A DNA stretch of 56,435 bases. Origin: Billgrantia zhangzhouensis. GTDB lineage: Bacteria > Pseudomonadota > Gammaproteobacteria > Pseudomonadales > Halomonadaceae. Positions 10,542 to 20,142 of the stretch are shown here, one piece after another; the stretch's first letter is position 1; each line of letters opens with the position of its first letter. Where the stretch lies: the NCBI RefSeq assembly GCF_021404465.1, contig NZ_JABFTT010000021.1:1-56435 (forward strand). The letters run 5' to 3'. The position numbers and the translations under genes are program-made. The notes beneath the pieces are model-generated. The model saw only the letters and a list, made by a program, of their open reading frames with translations. It did not search any database and was not told where the DNA came from.

Positions 10542-11524
10542 AGCGACAACTCAGCATTTTCCTCAAGGGGGCCGGTATGGGGGCGGCCGATGCGGTGCCC
10601 GGCGTTTCCGGTGGCACCATTGCCTTCGTCACGGGCATCTACGAGGAACTGATCCATACCATCAAGCAGTTCGGTCCCAGTGCCTTCACGGCGTGGCGCC
10701 GCAGTGGGCTGTCAGGTCTGTTCGTTCATCTCAACCTGATGTTTGCCATCCCACTGCTGTTGGGTATCGGGGCCAGTCTGGTCAGCGTGGCTCATCTGGT
10801 GGTCTGGCTGATGGACGATTATCCGCTGCTGCTCAACGGCTTCTTCTTCGGCCTGGTGGCGGCATCGGCCATCGTGGTCAGTCGCCATCCGGCGGACTGG
10901 AAGTTATGGCACCTGGCGCCACTGATCGTAGGCCTATTGCTGGCTCATGGGCTGCCATCGTTGATGCCGTTGGTGAACCAGTTGGGGAGTCCTTCTCTGG
11001 TGCTGATCGTTGGCGGGGCGATCGCCATCAGTGCCTTGCTGCTGCCTGGCGTCTCCGGCAGCTTCCTGTTGTTGACCATGGGGCTCTATGGCACCGTGAT
11101 GCAAGGCATTCGCAGCTTCGATCTCTCGCTGCTTTCGACCTTCGCCGTTGGCTGTCTGATCGGCCTGTTCGGCTTCTCGCGGCTGCTTTCCTGGCTGCTG
11201 CGCCACCATCACACCGCGACCCTGCAACTGCTGATCGGCTTCATCATCGGTTCGTTGCCAGTGCTGTGGCCCTGGCGTGAGCTGGTACGCTACCAGCTCG
11301 GCCCTGAAGGCCGGATGATCCCGCTCGACTACCGCTATCTGACGCCCGGCGACTACGCCAATCTGACCGGAGAACCCGCCTTGCTGGTGCCGGTGGTGGT
11401 AGCCATGGTGATCGGTGCGGCGCTGGTTCTGGTGCTGGGGCGCTATTCGGGGGGCAGTACGCCTGGCAAGGCTGGGAACGGCTCTCACAAATCGACAGAC
11501 AAGCAGGAGGGCTCCAATGCGTAA
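10538..11524 (+). CDS. DUF368 polytopic membrane protein
   Basis: A 328-residue integral membrane protein of the DUF368 family (about eight or nine hydrophobic segments). GAGMGAADAVPGVSGGTIAFVTGIYEEL at the N-terminus and the repeated ISALLLPGVSGSFLLLTMGLY element in the middle are the paired signature loops. DUF368 proteins have been linked in the literature to undecaprenyl-phosphate recycling (the PopT group); I cannot test that here. The start codon is TTG at 10538 and is supported by AAGGAG seven bases upstream and a 4-bp overlap with pcm. It overlaps nlpD by 8 bp, so it is inserted into the pcm-nlpD-rpoS cluster. Confidence 0.88.
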   Translation: MKRQLSIFLKGAGMGAADAVPGVSGGTIAFVTGIYEELIHTIKQFGPSAFTAWRRSGLSGLFVHLNLMFAIPLLLGIGASLVSVAHLVVWLMDDYPLLLNGFFFGLVAASAIVVSRHPADWKLWHLAPLIVGLLLAHGLPSLMPLVNQLGSPSLVLIVGGAIAISALLLPGVSGSFLLLTMGLYGTVMQGIRSFDLSLLSTFAVGCLIGLFGFSRLLSWLLRHHHTATLQLLIGFIIGSLPVLWPWRELVRYQLGPEGRMIPLDYRYLTPGDYANLTGEPALLVPVVVAMVIGAALVLVLGRYSGGSTPGKAGNGSHKSTDKQEGSNA

Positions 11525-12611
11525 GGTATTTCTCGTCTCGGCCGTGGCCCTGGCAGTGGCCGGCTGTGCCGCCCAGCAGGAGTACGGCGCTCCTCAGGTT
11601 CGCGATCTCTCGGTGAGTCGTGAACGTACTCCCGCCAGTCACTACACGGTTGAGGCCGGAGACACCCTGTACGGGATCGCCTGGCGCCATGACATGGATT
11701 ATCGTGATCTGGCCAGGCTCAATCAAGTCGCCCCCCCCTACCGCATTCAGCCGGGACAGCAGTTGCGCCTGAGCGATGGTGCCGCAGCGCCGTCTCCCGA
11801 CACTCAGTCGCGTGAGCTGGGAGAGGCCCAGGTCGCCACGGCCACCGCGCTTGGAGGTGGAAGCACAGCCCAGCCGGCCAGTGATGACTGGCTGCTGCCC
11901 GATGAGGAAGCCATCGAGCGCAATCGGCGCCTGGCTGCCGAGCCTCTCCAGGGTGAGGCGAGCGCTCCCAGCGACGCTGCGTTGGCGAGCGCCGAGAGCG
12001 TTGCCGAGACTCAGGCACCCGCACAGCCGGAGCCACAAGCCCAACCGGAACCCGAGCCGGAGCCTCGCGTGGAACCCGAGGCAGCCGTTGCGGCACAGGC
12101 CGAGCCTGAATCCCAGCCCCAGCAGGATCAGTCCCGGCAGGCAGAGCCGGCCCAGCCGCAGGCGGATGCCGGCACCCAAGTGGCAGGTGAGCCGGAACGT
12201 CAACCCGAGAGTGAGAGTCGTACCTATACACCAGTAGCAGAGGTGCCCTGGCAATGGCCCGCCGACGGTGACCTGGTCGGCCGCTTCGGTGAAGGTGGCA
12301 GCATTACCGCTGGCATTGATATCGCCGGGCAAAAGGGGCAACCTGTCAGAGCAGCCGGACCCGGTATCGTGGTCTATGCTGGCAGCGGGGTGCGGGGCTA
12401 CGGCAACCTCATCCTGCTCAAGCATAACGATCAGTACCTGAGCGCCTACGCCCACAACGACAGCCTTCGGGTCACGGAGAACGATGTGGTCGAGGCCGGT
12501 CAGGTCATCGCCACCATGGGTGACAGCGATGCCGAAAGCGTCAGGCTGCATTTCGAGGTGCGCAAGGATGGCCAGCCTCAGGACCCCTTGAAATACCTGC
12601 CGGAACGGTAG
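11517..12611 (+). CDS. nlpD: NlpD-like lipoprotein, LysM + degenerate LytM (M23) domain
   Basis: A 364-residue outer-membrane lipoprotein. The signal peptide ends in a lipobox (VAGC, Cys17). A LysM peptidoglycan-binding domain follows at about 43-86 (YTVEAGDTLYGIAWRH), then a long Gln/Pro/Glu-rich linker (about 160-235), then a C-terminal LytM fold. The first catalytic His of M23 enzymes is replaced (TAGIDIAG instead of HxGID), as in E. coli NlpD, so it should activate an amidase (AmiC type) for daughter-cell separation rather than cut peptidoglycan itself. The ATG at 11517 has AGGAGG upstream. It directly precedes rpoS, whose promoter often lies inside nlpD. Confidence 0.92.
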   Translation: MRKVFLVSAVALAVAGCAAQQEYGAPQVRDLSVSRERTPASHYTVEAGDTLYGIAWRHDMDYRDLARLNQVAPPYRIQPGQQLRLSDGAAAPSPDTQSRELGEAQVATATALGGGSTAQPASDDWLLPDEEAIERNRRLAAEPLQGEASAPSDAALASAESVAETQAPAQPEPQAQPEPEPEPRVEPEAAVAAQAEPESQPQQDQSRQAEPAQPQADAGTQVAGEPERQPESESRTYTPVAEVPWQWPADGDLVGRFGEGGSITAGIDIAGQKGQPVRAAGPGIVVYAGSGVRGYGNLILLKHNDQYLSAYAHNDSLRVTENDVVEAGQVIATMGDSDAESVRLHFEVRKDGQPQDPLKYLPER

Positions 12612-12649
12612 TCTGACAACGGTTGCCGTCGGGACATCACAGGTGGTCA

Positions 12650-12668
12650 TGGTACCTCGCGGGTACCA
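12650..12668 (+). repeat. Small hairpin in the rpoS leader
   Basis: TGGTACC (12650-12656) and GGTACCA (12662-12668) form a 7-bp stem with a 5-nt loop, about 90 bp upstream of rpoS. No T-run follows, so it is not an obvious terminator. It may be part of the structured rpoS 5' untranslated region that in enterics is opened by small RNAs; that role is speculation here. Confidence 0.35.
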
Positions 12669-12757
12669 ATGAGGAGTCATAACAAATAGAACTCTGCGTG
12701 CTGTAAGCCATGCCAGAGCAACAGGCATTTCAGGACGAAACCACGGGGTAGCAACCG

Positions 12758-13741
12758 ATGAGCATGCTTGAACGGGACCTTCAGGATGTTGATCTCGAGG
12801 ACGTAACCGAGGCCGGCCAGGACCTCGACACGGACTCGGACACTTCGGACAGCGACGACGACGCAGCCTTCGAAAAGGCGCTGAGTCGCGAAGACAAGCA
12901 CCACCACAGCCTCGACGCCACCCAGATCTATCTCAACGAGATCGGCTTCTCGCCTTTGCTGACGCCCGAAGAGGAGGTCCATTACGGCCGCCTGGCGCAG
13001 AAAGGCGATCCGGCCGGCCGGGCGAGAATGATCGAGTCCAACCTGCGCTTGGTGGTCAAGATCGCCCGGCGCTACCTCAACCGGGGGCTGACGTTGCTGG
13101 ATCTGATCGAGGAGGGCAATCTCGGCCTGATCCGGGCAGTTGAGAAATTCGACCCCGAGCGGGGTTTCCGTTTCTCCACCTACGCCACCTGGTGGATACG
13201 CCAGACCATCGAGCGGGCGCTGATGAACCAGACGCGCACCATCCGCCTGCCGATACATGTGGTCAAGGAGCTCAACATCTACCTGCGTGCGGCCCGCGAG
13301 CTGACCCAGAAGCTGGATCACGAGGCCACGCCGGAAGAGATCGCCGACTATCTCGACAAGCCGGTCGAGTCGGTGAAGAAGATGATGGGGCTCAACGAGC
13401 GTGTCTCCTCGGTAGACTATCCGATGGGCGGCGAGAGCGACAAGCCGCTGATCGAGACCCTGGCCGACGATAACGATCAGGGGCCCGAATCCTCGTTGGT
13501 CGATGTCGACGTCAAGCAGCATGTCGACGAATGGCTGGCGGAGCTGACCGAGAAGCAGATGGAAGTGGTGGTACGGCGCTTCGGGCTGCGCGGGCACGAG
13601 GCCGCGACGCTGGAAGAGGTTGGCGACGAGATCGGCCTGACCCGCGAGAGGGTTCGCCAGATCCAGGTGGAGGCGCTCAAGAAGTTGCGCCGCGTTCTCG
13701 AGAAACAGGGGCTTTCGATGGACAACATCTTCAACGAATAG
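12758..13741 (+). CDS. rpoS: RNA polymerase sigma factor RpoS (sigma-38)
   Basis: A 327-residue group 2 sigma factor, the master regulator of stationary phase and general stress. After a long acidic N-terminus (residues 1-48), region 1.2 (TQIYLNEIGFSPLLTPEEE), region 2 (NLRLVVKIARRYLNRGLTLLDLIEEGNLGLIRAVEKFDP, then STYATWWIRQTIERAL) and regions 3-4 (GLTRERVRQIQVEALKKLR) are all present. The ending LSMDNIFNE and the nlpD neighbour distinguish it from RpoD. The unusually acidic extension (EDVTEAGQDLDTDSDTSDSDDD) fits a halophile-type proteome. Confidence 0.96.
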   Translation: MSMLERDLQDVDLEDVTEAGQDLDTDSDTSDSDDDAAFEKALSREDKHHHSLDATQIYLNEIGFSPLLTPEEEVHYGRLAQKGDPAGRARMIESNLRLVVKIARRYLNRGLTLLDLIEEGNLGLIRAVEKFDPERGFRFSTYATWWIRQTIERALMNQTRTIRLPIHVVKELNIYLRAARELTQKLDHEATPEEIADYLDKPVESVKKMMGLNERVSSVDYPMGGESDKPLIETLADDNDQGPESSLVDVDVKQHVDEWLAELTEKQMEVVVRRFGLRGHEAATLEEVGDEIGLTRERVRQIQVEALKKLRRVLEKQGLSMDNIFNE

Positions 13742-13759
13742 TCGCCATGTCAGGAGAAG

Positions 13760-13790
13760 GCAGCCGACTATCAGGTCGGCTGCATATTTT
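13760..13790 (+). terminator. Rho-independent terminator after rpoS
   Basis: GCAGCCGAC (13760-13768) and GTCGGCTGC (13775-13783) form a 9-bp GC-rich stem with a 6-nt loop, followed by ATATTTT. It lies 18 bp after the rpoS stop and would end the surE-rpoS transcript. Confidence 0.8.
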
Positions 13791-13854
13791 CTGCATGCTG
13801 TTGGGGTATTATTAGCGTCCTCATGATGCAGGGATGAAAAAGGGAAAAGAACAT

Positions 13855-15306
13855 ATGCTTCGCCCACCTTTCGCACGACGCTTTCCACGCCGCGGCCTGG
13901 CAGTTCTCGTCGGTTTCCTCATGACCGGCAATGCCCAGGCTGCTGATCTCTGGACCATCGCCCAGGATGCGCTGGACAACGACGCCGAACTCTCCTCCAC
14001 CCAGGCCGGCTTCCGGGCCACCGAAGCTGCTCGAGACGTGCAGCGCGGTACGCTGCTGCCGCAGATCTCAGTGGGCGGCAACGCATCGCACTCACGGGTC
14101 TACAACAGTGCCAACGGCCAGTTAGGTGAGGGAGGACAAGGGGGCGGATCCCCTTTCGTCCAGGACGATACGGTCAACTCCATCGGCCTGAGCCTGGACG
14201 CCGAGCAGGCACTCTACGACCCCAGCCGCCGTGCCCAGCTCGAACAGGCCGAGCGTGAGATCGATCGTGATGCCCTGGGCGTCGATGCGGCCACCCAGCA
14301 ACTGCTTTTCAACGTGGCCAACTCCTACTTCGAAATCCTCCGGGCCCACGATATCCTCAGTGCGCGACGTGCCCAGGAAGTGGCTATCAGCCGGCAGTTG
14401 GAACAGGCACGCGAGCGTTTCGAGGTAGGCCTGATCGCGATCACCGACGTGCACGAGGCGCAGGCTTCCTACGATCTGGCCCGCGCCCAGCGCATTGCCG
14501 CGGAGGGGGCCATGCAGGTCAGCTTCGAGGCGCTGGAGCGTTTGACCGGGCACCGCTACAACAGCATCGGTGCGCTGGACGAGGAAGTGCCTATCACCCC
14601 TCCCGAACCGGCCGACCGTGAGGAGTGGGTCGCACTGGCGATGGCCAACAGTCCGTTGGTGTTGGCGGCCGAGGCTGGTATCGAAGTGGCACGCAGCAGC
14701 GTCGAGGTAGCCCGCGCAGGCCAGCGGCCAGTGGTGTCGGCCTTCGCCAGCTACGGCTGGGCGGACAGCGATCGTACGGGGGCGGATTACCAATCGGAGA
14801 GCCAGGTCGGATTGCGTGCCAGCCTGCCGCTCTATACCGGTGGCTCGACCCAGGCGCAGATCCGCCAGAGTGGGTTTCTGCTCGAAGCCAGCCAGTACGA
14901 CTTCGAAGCGCAGCGGCGCGATACCATCCAGCAGGTGCGCTCCTCCTTTACGCTGGCCAACAACAACGTCGAGACCGTCGAGGCGCGGCGGCAGGCGATC
15001 GTTTCCAACCAGAGCGCCCTCGAGGCGACCCGTTCGGGTTACGAAGTAGGAACGCGTAACATCGTCGACGTCCTCAACGCCGAGCAGAACCTGTTCAACG
15101 CCATTGCCGAGCATGCCGAGGCACGTTACGACTATGTGCTCAGCCTGTTGCAGCTGCAACTGCAGGCCGGGCTGCTCGGAGCGGACTCGATCCAGGCTGT
15201 CAACGCCTGGCTCTCCGAACAGGAGCGGGTATCGTTGGAGCTACCTGACGAAGCGAATAACAACCCGGTCATGAACATCGGCGAGCGCCCACGAGCGCCG
15301 TCATGA
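13855..15306 (+). CDS. TolC-family outer-membrane efflux / type I secretion channel
   Basis: A 483-residue TolC-family protein that forms a trimeric outer-membrane channel for efflux pumps or type I secretion. It has a signal peptide ending near GNAQA (about residue 28), then the two repeated OEP halves with long amphipathic helices (NANSYFEILRAHDILSARRA; VRSSFTLANNNVETVEARRQ) and the GYEVGTRNIVDVLNAEQNLF motif, the usual TolC hallmark. ATG 13855 is preferred over ATG 13834 because it has an AAGGGAAAAGA ribosome site at suitable distance. It is a single gene between two terminators, with no pump genes adjacent. Confidence 0.92.
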   Translation: MLRPPFARRFPRRGLAVLVGFLMTGNAQAADLWTIAQDALDNDAELSSTQAGFRATEAARDVQRGTLLPQISVGGNASHSRVYNSANGQLGEGGQGGGSPFVQDDTVNSIGLSLDAEQALYDPSRRAQLEQAEREIDRDALGVDAATQQLLFNVANSYFEILRAHDILSARRAQEVAISRQLEQARERFEVGLIAITDVHEAQASYDLARAQRIAAEGAMQVSFEALERLTGHRYNSIGALDEEVPITPPEPADREEWVALAMANSPLVLAAEAGIEVARSSVEVARAGQRPVVSAFASYGWADSDRTGADYQSESQVGLRASLPLYTGGSTQAQIRQSGFLLEASQYDFEAQRRDTIQQVRSSFTLANNNVETVEARRQAIVSNQSALEATRSGYEVGTRNIVDVLNAEQNLFNAIAEHAEARYDYVLSLLQLQLQAGLLGADSIQAVNAWLSEQERVSLELPDEANNNPVMNIGERPRAPS

Positions 15307-15349
15307 GGAATTGCTGGTCATCGTGAAAAATTGGGTGTTATGTTTCAAG

Positions 15350-15376
15350 AACCACCGCGAAATCGGTGGTTTTCTT
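15350..15376 (+). terminator. Terminator after tolC-like gene
   Basis: AACCACCG (15350-15357), loop CGAAAT, CGGTGGTT (15364-15371), followed by TTCTT. It lies about 45 bp past the stop of the TolC-like gene and before alr. Confidence 0.7.
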
Positions 15377-15437
15377 CGTGAAATGGCTCTGTATATGAAA
15401 GATAATCTTTCGCCGTTTCACTCTTTGGGAGGTCGCC

Positions 15438-16574
15438 ATGGCGAGGCCCCTGATCGCCGATATCGATCTTGACGCCTTGCGTCACAACTATGCCCTGGCC
15501 CGTGGACTGGCCGGCGACAGCCAGGCCTTGGCGGTGATCAAGGCCGATGCGTACGGGCATGGCGCCGTGGCCTGTGCCCGCGCCCTGGAGTCGCTGCCTG
15601 AGGGTGAGCGTCCGCCCGCCTTCGCCGTGGCTTGCCTGGAGGAAGCCGAGGCCTTGCGCCTGGGTGGTATCGAGTCGCCCATCGTATTGCTCGAAGGCAT
15701 TTTCGAGGCAGCGGAGCTGGCTCGCGTCGAGGCGCTCGGGCTATGGATGGCGGTGCATAGCGAGTGGCAGCTCCAGGCCTTGCTGGAGCATCGTCCGGCC
15801 CGGCCGATCCCGGTCTGGGTCAAGGTCGATTCCGGCATGCACCGGCTGGGCTTTGCCCCAGAGCAGGTGGAAGCGGTGTGGCAGCGCCTGGCGGCAGCCC
15901 CCGAGTATGCCACCGGCCTGCAACTGATGAGTCATTTCGCCACTGCCGATGCCGCCGATGCCGGTTACTTCGAGACCCAACTGGAACGCATGCGCGACCT
16001 GGCGCAGCGCTTGAAGGCACCGCTGTGCCTGGCCAACTCCCCGGCCACCCTGGCCTGGCCGCAGTCCCATGGTAGTTGGGTCCGGCCCGGAGTGATGCTG
16101 TATGGCAGCGATCCGCTGGAACGATCCAGCGAGGTCAGCCGTCGGCTGCAGCCGGTGATGACGCTTCGCTCCGAGATCATTGCCCTGCGTGACCTGGCGG
16201 AGGGTGAGCCGGTAGGCTATGCCGGTCGCTGGCGGGCGCCGCGGCCATCGCGCATTGCAGTGGTGGCTTGCGGTTATGGCGACGGCTATGATCGGCATGC
16301 CGTCGATGGCACGCCGGTACTGGTGGCCGGGCGGCGCACGGCGATTGCCGGCAAGGTTTCGATGGATATGTTGATGGTGGATGTCACCGACATACCCGAG
16401 GCCCAGATCGGCAGCGAGGTGATACTATGGGGCAGGTCCCGCCATGGGGCGGTGCTATCGGTCGATGAAGTGGCACGCCACTGCGATACCATCAGCTACA
16501 CGCTGCTGACCGGTGTCCTGCCCCGGGTACCCAGGCGCTATCACACATGGCCGATCCCGGCATCCTCGTCATGA
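15438..16574 (+). CDS. alr: Alanine racemase
   Basis: A 378-residue PLP-dependent fold-type III alanine racemase that makes D-alanine for peptidoglycan. The PLP lysine lies in AVIKADAYGHGAVACARAL near residue 35. The second catalytic base, a tyrosine, lies in the C-terminal half around the EPVGYAGRW and CGYGDGYDR segments, and VSMDMLMVD is also conserved. A GGGAGG ribosome site precedes the ATG. It could be the biosynthetic (Alr) or catabolic (DadX) isozyme; no dadA lies next to it, so I favour Alr. Confidence 0.93.
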   Translation: MARPLIADIDLDALRHNYALARGLAGDSQALAVIKADAYGHGAVACARALESLPEGERPPAFAVACLEEAEALRLGGIESPIVLLEGIFEAAELARVEALGLWMAVHSEWQLQALLEHRPARPIPVWVKVDSGMHRLGFAPEQVEAVWQRLAAAPEYATGLQLMSHFATADAADAGYFETQLERMRDLAQRLKAPLCLANSPATLAWPQSHGSWVRPGVMLYGSDPLERSSEVSRRLQPVMTLRSEIIALRDLAEGEPVGYAGRWRAPRPSRIAVVACGYGDGYDRHAVDGTPVLVAGRRTAIAGKVSMDMLMVDVTDIPEAQIGSEVILWGRSRHGAVLSVDEVARHCDTISYTLLTGVLPRVPRRYHTWPIPASSS

Positions 16575-16597
16575 ACAGGACTTGAACGGAACCCTGC

Positions 16598-17512
16598 ATG
16601 TCCAAGCGCAATTGGCCCGCATCCTTCGCCCACCCACGGTTCTGGCCGGCCTGGATGGCCATCGGCGCCATGCGGGCAGGTGCCTGGCTACCCTGGCGGC
16701 TCAAGCTGGCCATCGGTCGTGGCCTGGGCATGCTGGCCTGGTGGGCCGCGCCGCGCCGTCGTCACATCGTCGATACCAACCTGCGCCTGAGTTTCCCGGA
16801 ACTTGGTGAGAACGAGCGCGACAGGCTGGTGCGCGAGACCTTCAAGGCCAACGGCATCGGCATTCTCGAGACCGCTACCGGGTGGTGTCGCGACCCCAAG
16901 CATCTGCGTCACCGGGTCACCTACAAGGGCCGGCATCATCTGGAGCGGGCGCATGCCCAGGGCAAGGGCGTGTTGGTCGTGGGCATCCACTTCTCCACGC
17001 TGGACCTGGGCGGGGCCTTGCATTCGCTCTACTTTCCCTCCGACGTGGTCTACCGGCCCCACAATAACCCGCTATTCGACCGCTTCATGACGCGGGCGCG
17101 CAGCCGTATCTTCGGCGAGGCGATAGATCGTCACGACCTGCGTGGCGTGGTACGCCGGATCAAGGCGGGGCATATCGTCTGGTACTCGCCGGATCAGGAC
17201 TTCGGGCGCGACGTCAGCGTCTTCGCGCCGCTATTCGGCGTCGAGGCGGCAACGATCCGCCTGACCGCCAAGATCGCACGGATGACCGGTGCGCCGGTGG
17301 TACCCTTGATGTTCCACCGCAACCCCGACGATCGCACCTACACCATCGAGTGCCGCCCGCCACTCGAGGACTTCCCGAGTGGCGACGAGGTACGCGATGC
17401 CACTCTCGTCAACGCCTTCATCGAGGAGGCGATCCGCAAGCACCCCGAGCAGTACATGTGGCTGCATAGGCGCTTCAAGACCCGGCCGGAAGGCGAGCCC
17501 GGCTTCTATTGA
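16598..17512 (+). CDS. LpxL/HtrB-family lipid A acyltransferase
   Basis: A 304-residue lysophospholipid/lipid A acyltransferase (LpxL/LpxM/HtrB family), which adds a secondary acyl chain to Kdo2-lipid IVA at the inner membrane. The catalytic HX4D motif is HFSTLD in VGIHFSTLDLGGA (around residues 130-138). VVYRPHNNPLFDRF, WYSPDQDFG and the end PEQYMWLHRRFKTRP are typical. It begins 23 bp after alr. Whether it transfers laurate, myristate or palmitoleate cannot be told from sequence alone. Confidence 0.9.
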   Translation: MSKRNWPASFAHPRFWPAWMAIGAMRAGAWLPWRLKLAIGRGLGMLAWWAAPRRRHIVDTNLRLSFPELGENERDRLVRETFKANGIGILETATGWCRDPKHLRHRVTYKGRHHLERAHAQGKGVLVVGIHFSTLDLGGALHSLYFPSDVVYRPHNNPLFDRFMTRARSRIFGEAIDRHDLRGVVRRIKAGHIVWYSPDQDFGRDVSVFAPLFGVEAATIRLTAKIARMTGAPVVPLMFHRNPDDRTYTIECRPPLEDFPSGDEVRDATLVNAFIEEAIRKHPEQYMWLHRRFKTRPEGEPGFY

Positions 17513-17662
17513 AAGCGGCATGTTTCCGCGGCATGCGCTGGGATACAAGGCGTCACTGGCAGTTACTTGACGATTCGGTCAGCTCACGTAAGGCTGAAAG
17601 GCACCTGTTTGGGTAACTGCGCCGAAGGAGAGTTGGCGCCAAGACAGTCAAGGAGGTCTGTT

Positions 17663-17821
17663 ATGCTCGGCAATGCAATGCTGTTTCTGATCATCGCCAT
17701 CATTGCGGGGGTGCTTGGTTTCACCGGTATCGCGGGTGCGGCCACCACCATCGCTCAGATTCTGTTCTTCCTGTTCATCGTGCTGTTCATCGTTTCGCTG
17801 ATCACCGGAAGACGACCGTGA
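17663..17821 (+). CDS. DUF1328 (YtjA-like) small membrane protein
   Basis: A 52-residue protein made of two membrane helices (LFLIIAIIAGVLGFTGI and IAQILFFLFIVLFIVSLI) joined by AGAATT, ending GRRP, which is the full DUF1328 family pattern. A perfect AAGGAGG ribosome site lies before ATG 17663. The frame is open further upstream (to 17567), but that part shows no family resemblance. Function is unknown; in pseudomonads and enterics such genes are often induced by envelope or stationary-phase stress. Confidence 0.85.
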   Translation: MLGNAMLFLIIAIIAGVLGFTGIAGAATTIAQILFFLFIVLFIVSLITGRRP

Positions 17822-17850
17822 CCCTCTACACAATGAGTGAGCTGCAACGA

Positions 17851-17881
17851 CAAGAGGCCTCGCCAATGGCGAGGCCTCTTG
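17851..17881. terminator. Perfect 14-bp hairpin between convergent genes
   Basis: CAAGAGGCCTCGCC (17851-17864), AAT loop, GGCGAGGCCTCTTG (17868-17881). It lies between the converging DUF1328 and ettA genes and probably acts as a bidirectional terminator, although neither side has a strong T-run. Confidence 0.65.
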
Positions 17882-17896
17882 CCTGGTAGTGCATCC

Positions 17897-19558
<1,662 letters not shown>

Positions 19559-19680
19559 GGAATTCCACTGGGTTGAGGGTTTCAGTGGCCACGATGATAG
19601 TGGCCGTACAGGGCAAAGGCCAGCGCCGTAGCGCTTGGTATCTCGGGGATGGGCCGCAAGGCGGGCTTGGGGCGAATTCG

Positions 19681-19704
19681 ACGAGGCATCCGGGGATGCC
19701 TCGT
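19681..19704 (-). terminator. Perfect inverted repeat downstream of the small acidic gene
   Basis: ACGAGGCATCC (19681-19691) and GGATGCCTCGT (19694-19704) pair perfectly with a 2-nt centre. On the minus strand it lies 17 bp after the stop of the small acidic protein gene. No T-run follows, so it is a weak terminator candidate or mRNA-stabilising hairpin. Confidence 0.5.
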
Positions 19705-19720
19705 GGCAGGGGGCCGTCGA

Positions 19721-19933
19721 CTACTCCTCTTCTTCCTCTTCGTCGAGCAGCATCCAGTCGTCTTCGATGGCGCGCTGCAGGCGCCGTTCTTCGAGCAGGG
19801 CCTCGACGCGGCGTCGGGCACGCAGGGTGTCGGCGCGGCTCGAGGTGCGGGGACGCACGTACTCGTCGTCGTTCACCGCTTCGAGGAATTCTTCGTCGTC
19901 GTGAGAGTCGTTGACAAGGGGTTCATGGCTCAT
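19721..19933 (-). CDS. Small acidic protein, PA3496-like
   Basis: A 70-residue protein. ATG 19933 is preceded by GGGAGG at good spacing, which decides the start over the much longer open frame. The middle is basic and helical (RARRRVEALLEERRLQRAIEDD), flanked by acidic ends (HDDEEFLEAVNDDEY; LLDEEEEEE). This layout resembles the PA3496-type small envelope-integrity proteins of pseudomonads, which I recall from family descriptions and cannot verify here. It lies upstream of ettA on the same strand. No enzymatic motif. Confidence 0.7.
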   Translation of the reverse strand: MSHEPLVNDSHDDEEFLEAVNDDEYVRPRTSSRADTLRARRRVEALLEERRLQRAIEDDWMLLDEEEEEE

Positions 19934-20142
19934 GCGAAATCCTCCCATGGCCCGGTGTCGACCGCTCGGCGATCGACGTGTCGCACTTTCGCTTCGCGTC
20001 CGAAGCGACGGACCTGAAGCGCCATCGGTACCAATGGTTGGCACCTGACGGCTATATATATCCGGGAAGCGACGAGAGCAAGCCCTGCGTGAAATTTTTT
20101 GCGTGACCGAAGGTATCGGGAGAGGCCGCGCCATGCGGCCCG

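Noticed and set aside
11244..12728. Long minus-strand open frame (about 490 codons) opposite nlpD
   Set aside because: It is a codon-bias shadow of nlpD and the DUF368 gene: no recognisable domain, no ribosome site, and the plus-strand genes are certain.
12677..13888. Minus-strand open frame of about 400 codons opposite rpoS
   Set aside because: It overlaps all of rpoS and the terminator, and its composition is that of an antisense shadow.
19934..20142. Possible small gene between the MFS and the acidic protein genes
   Set aside because: No frame in this roughly 210-bp stretch combines a start, a ribosome site and protein-like composition.
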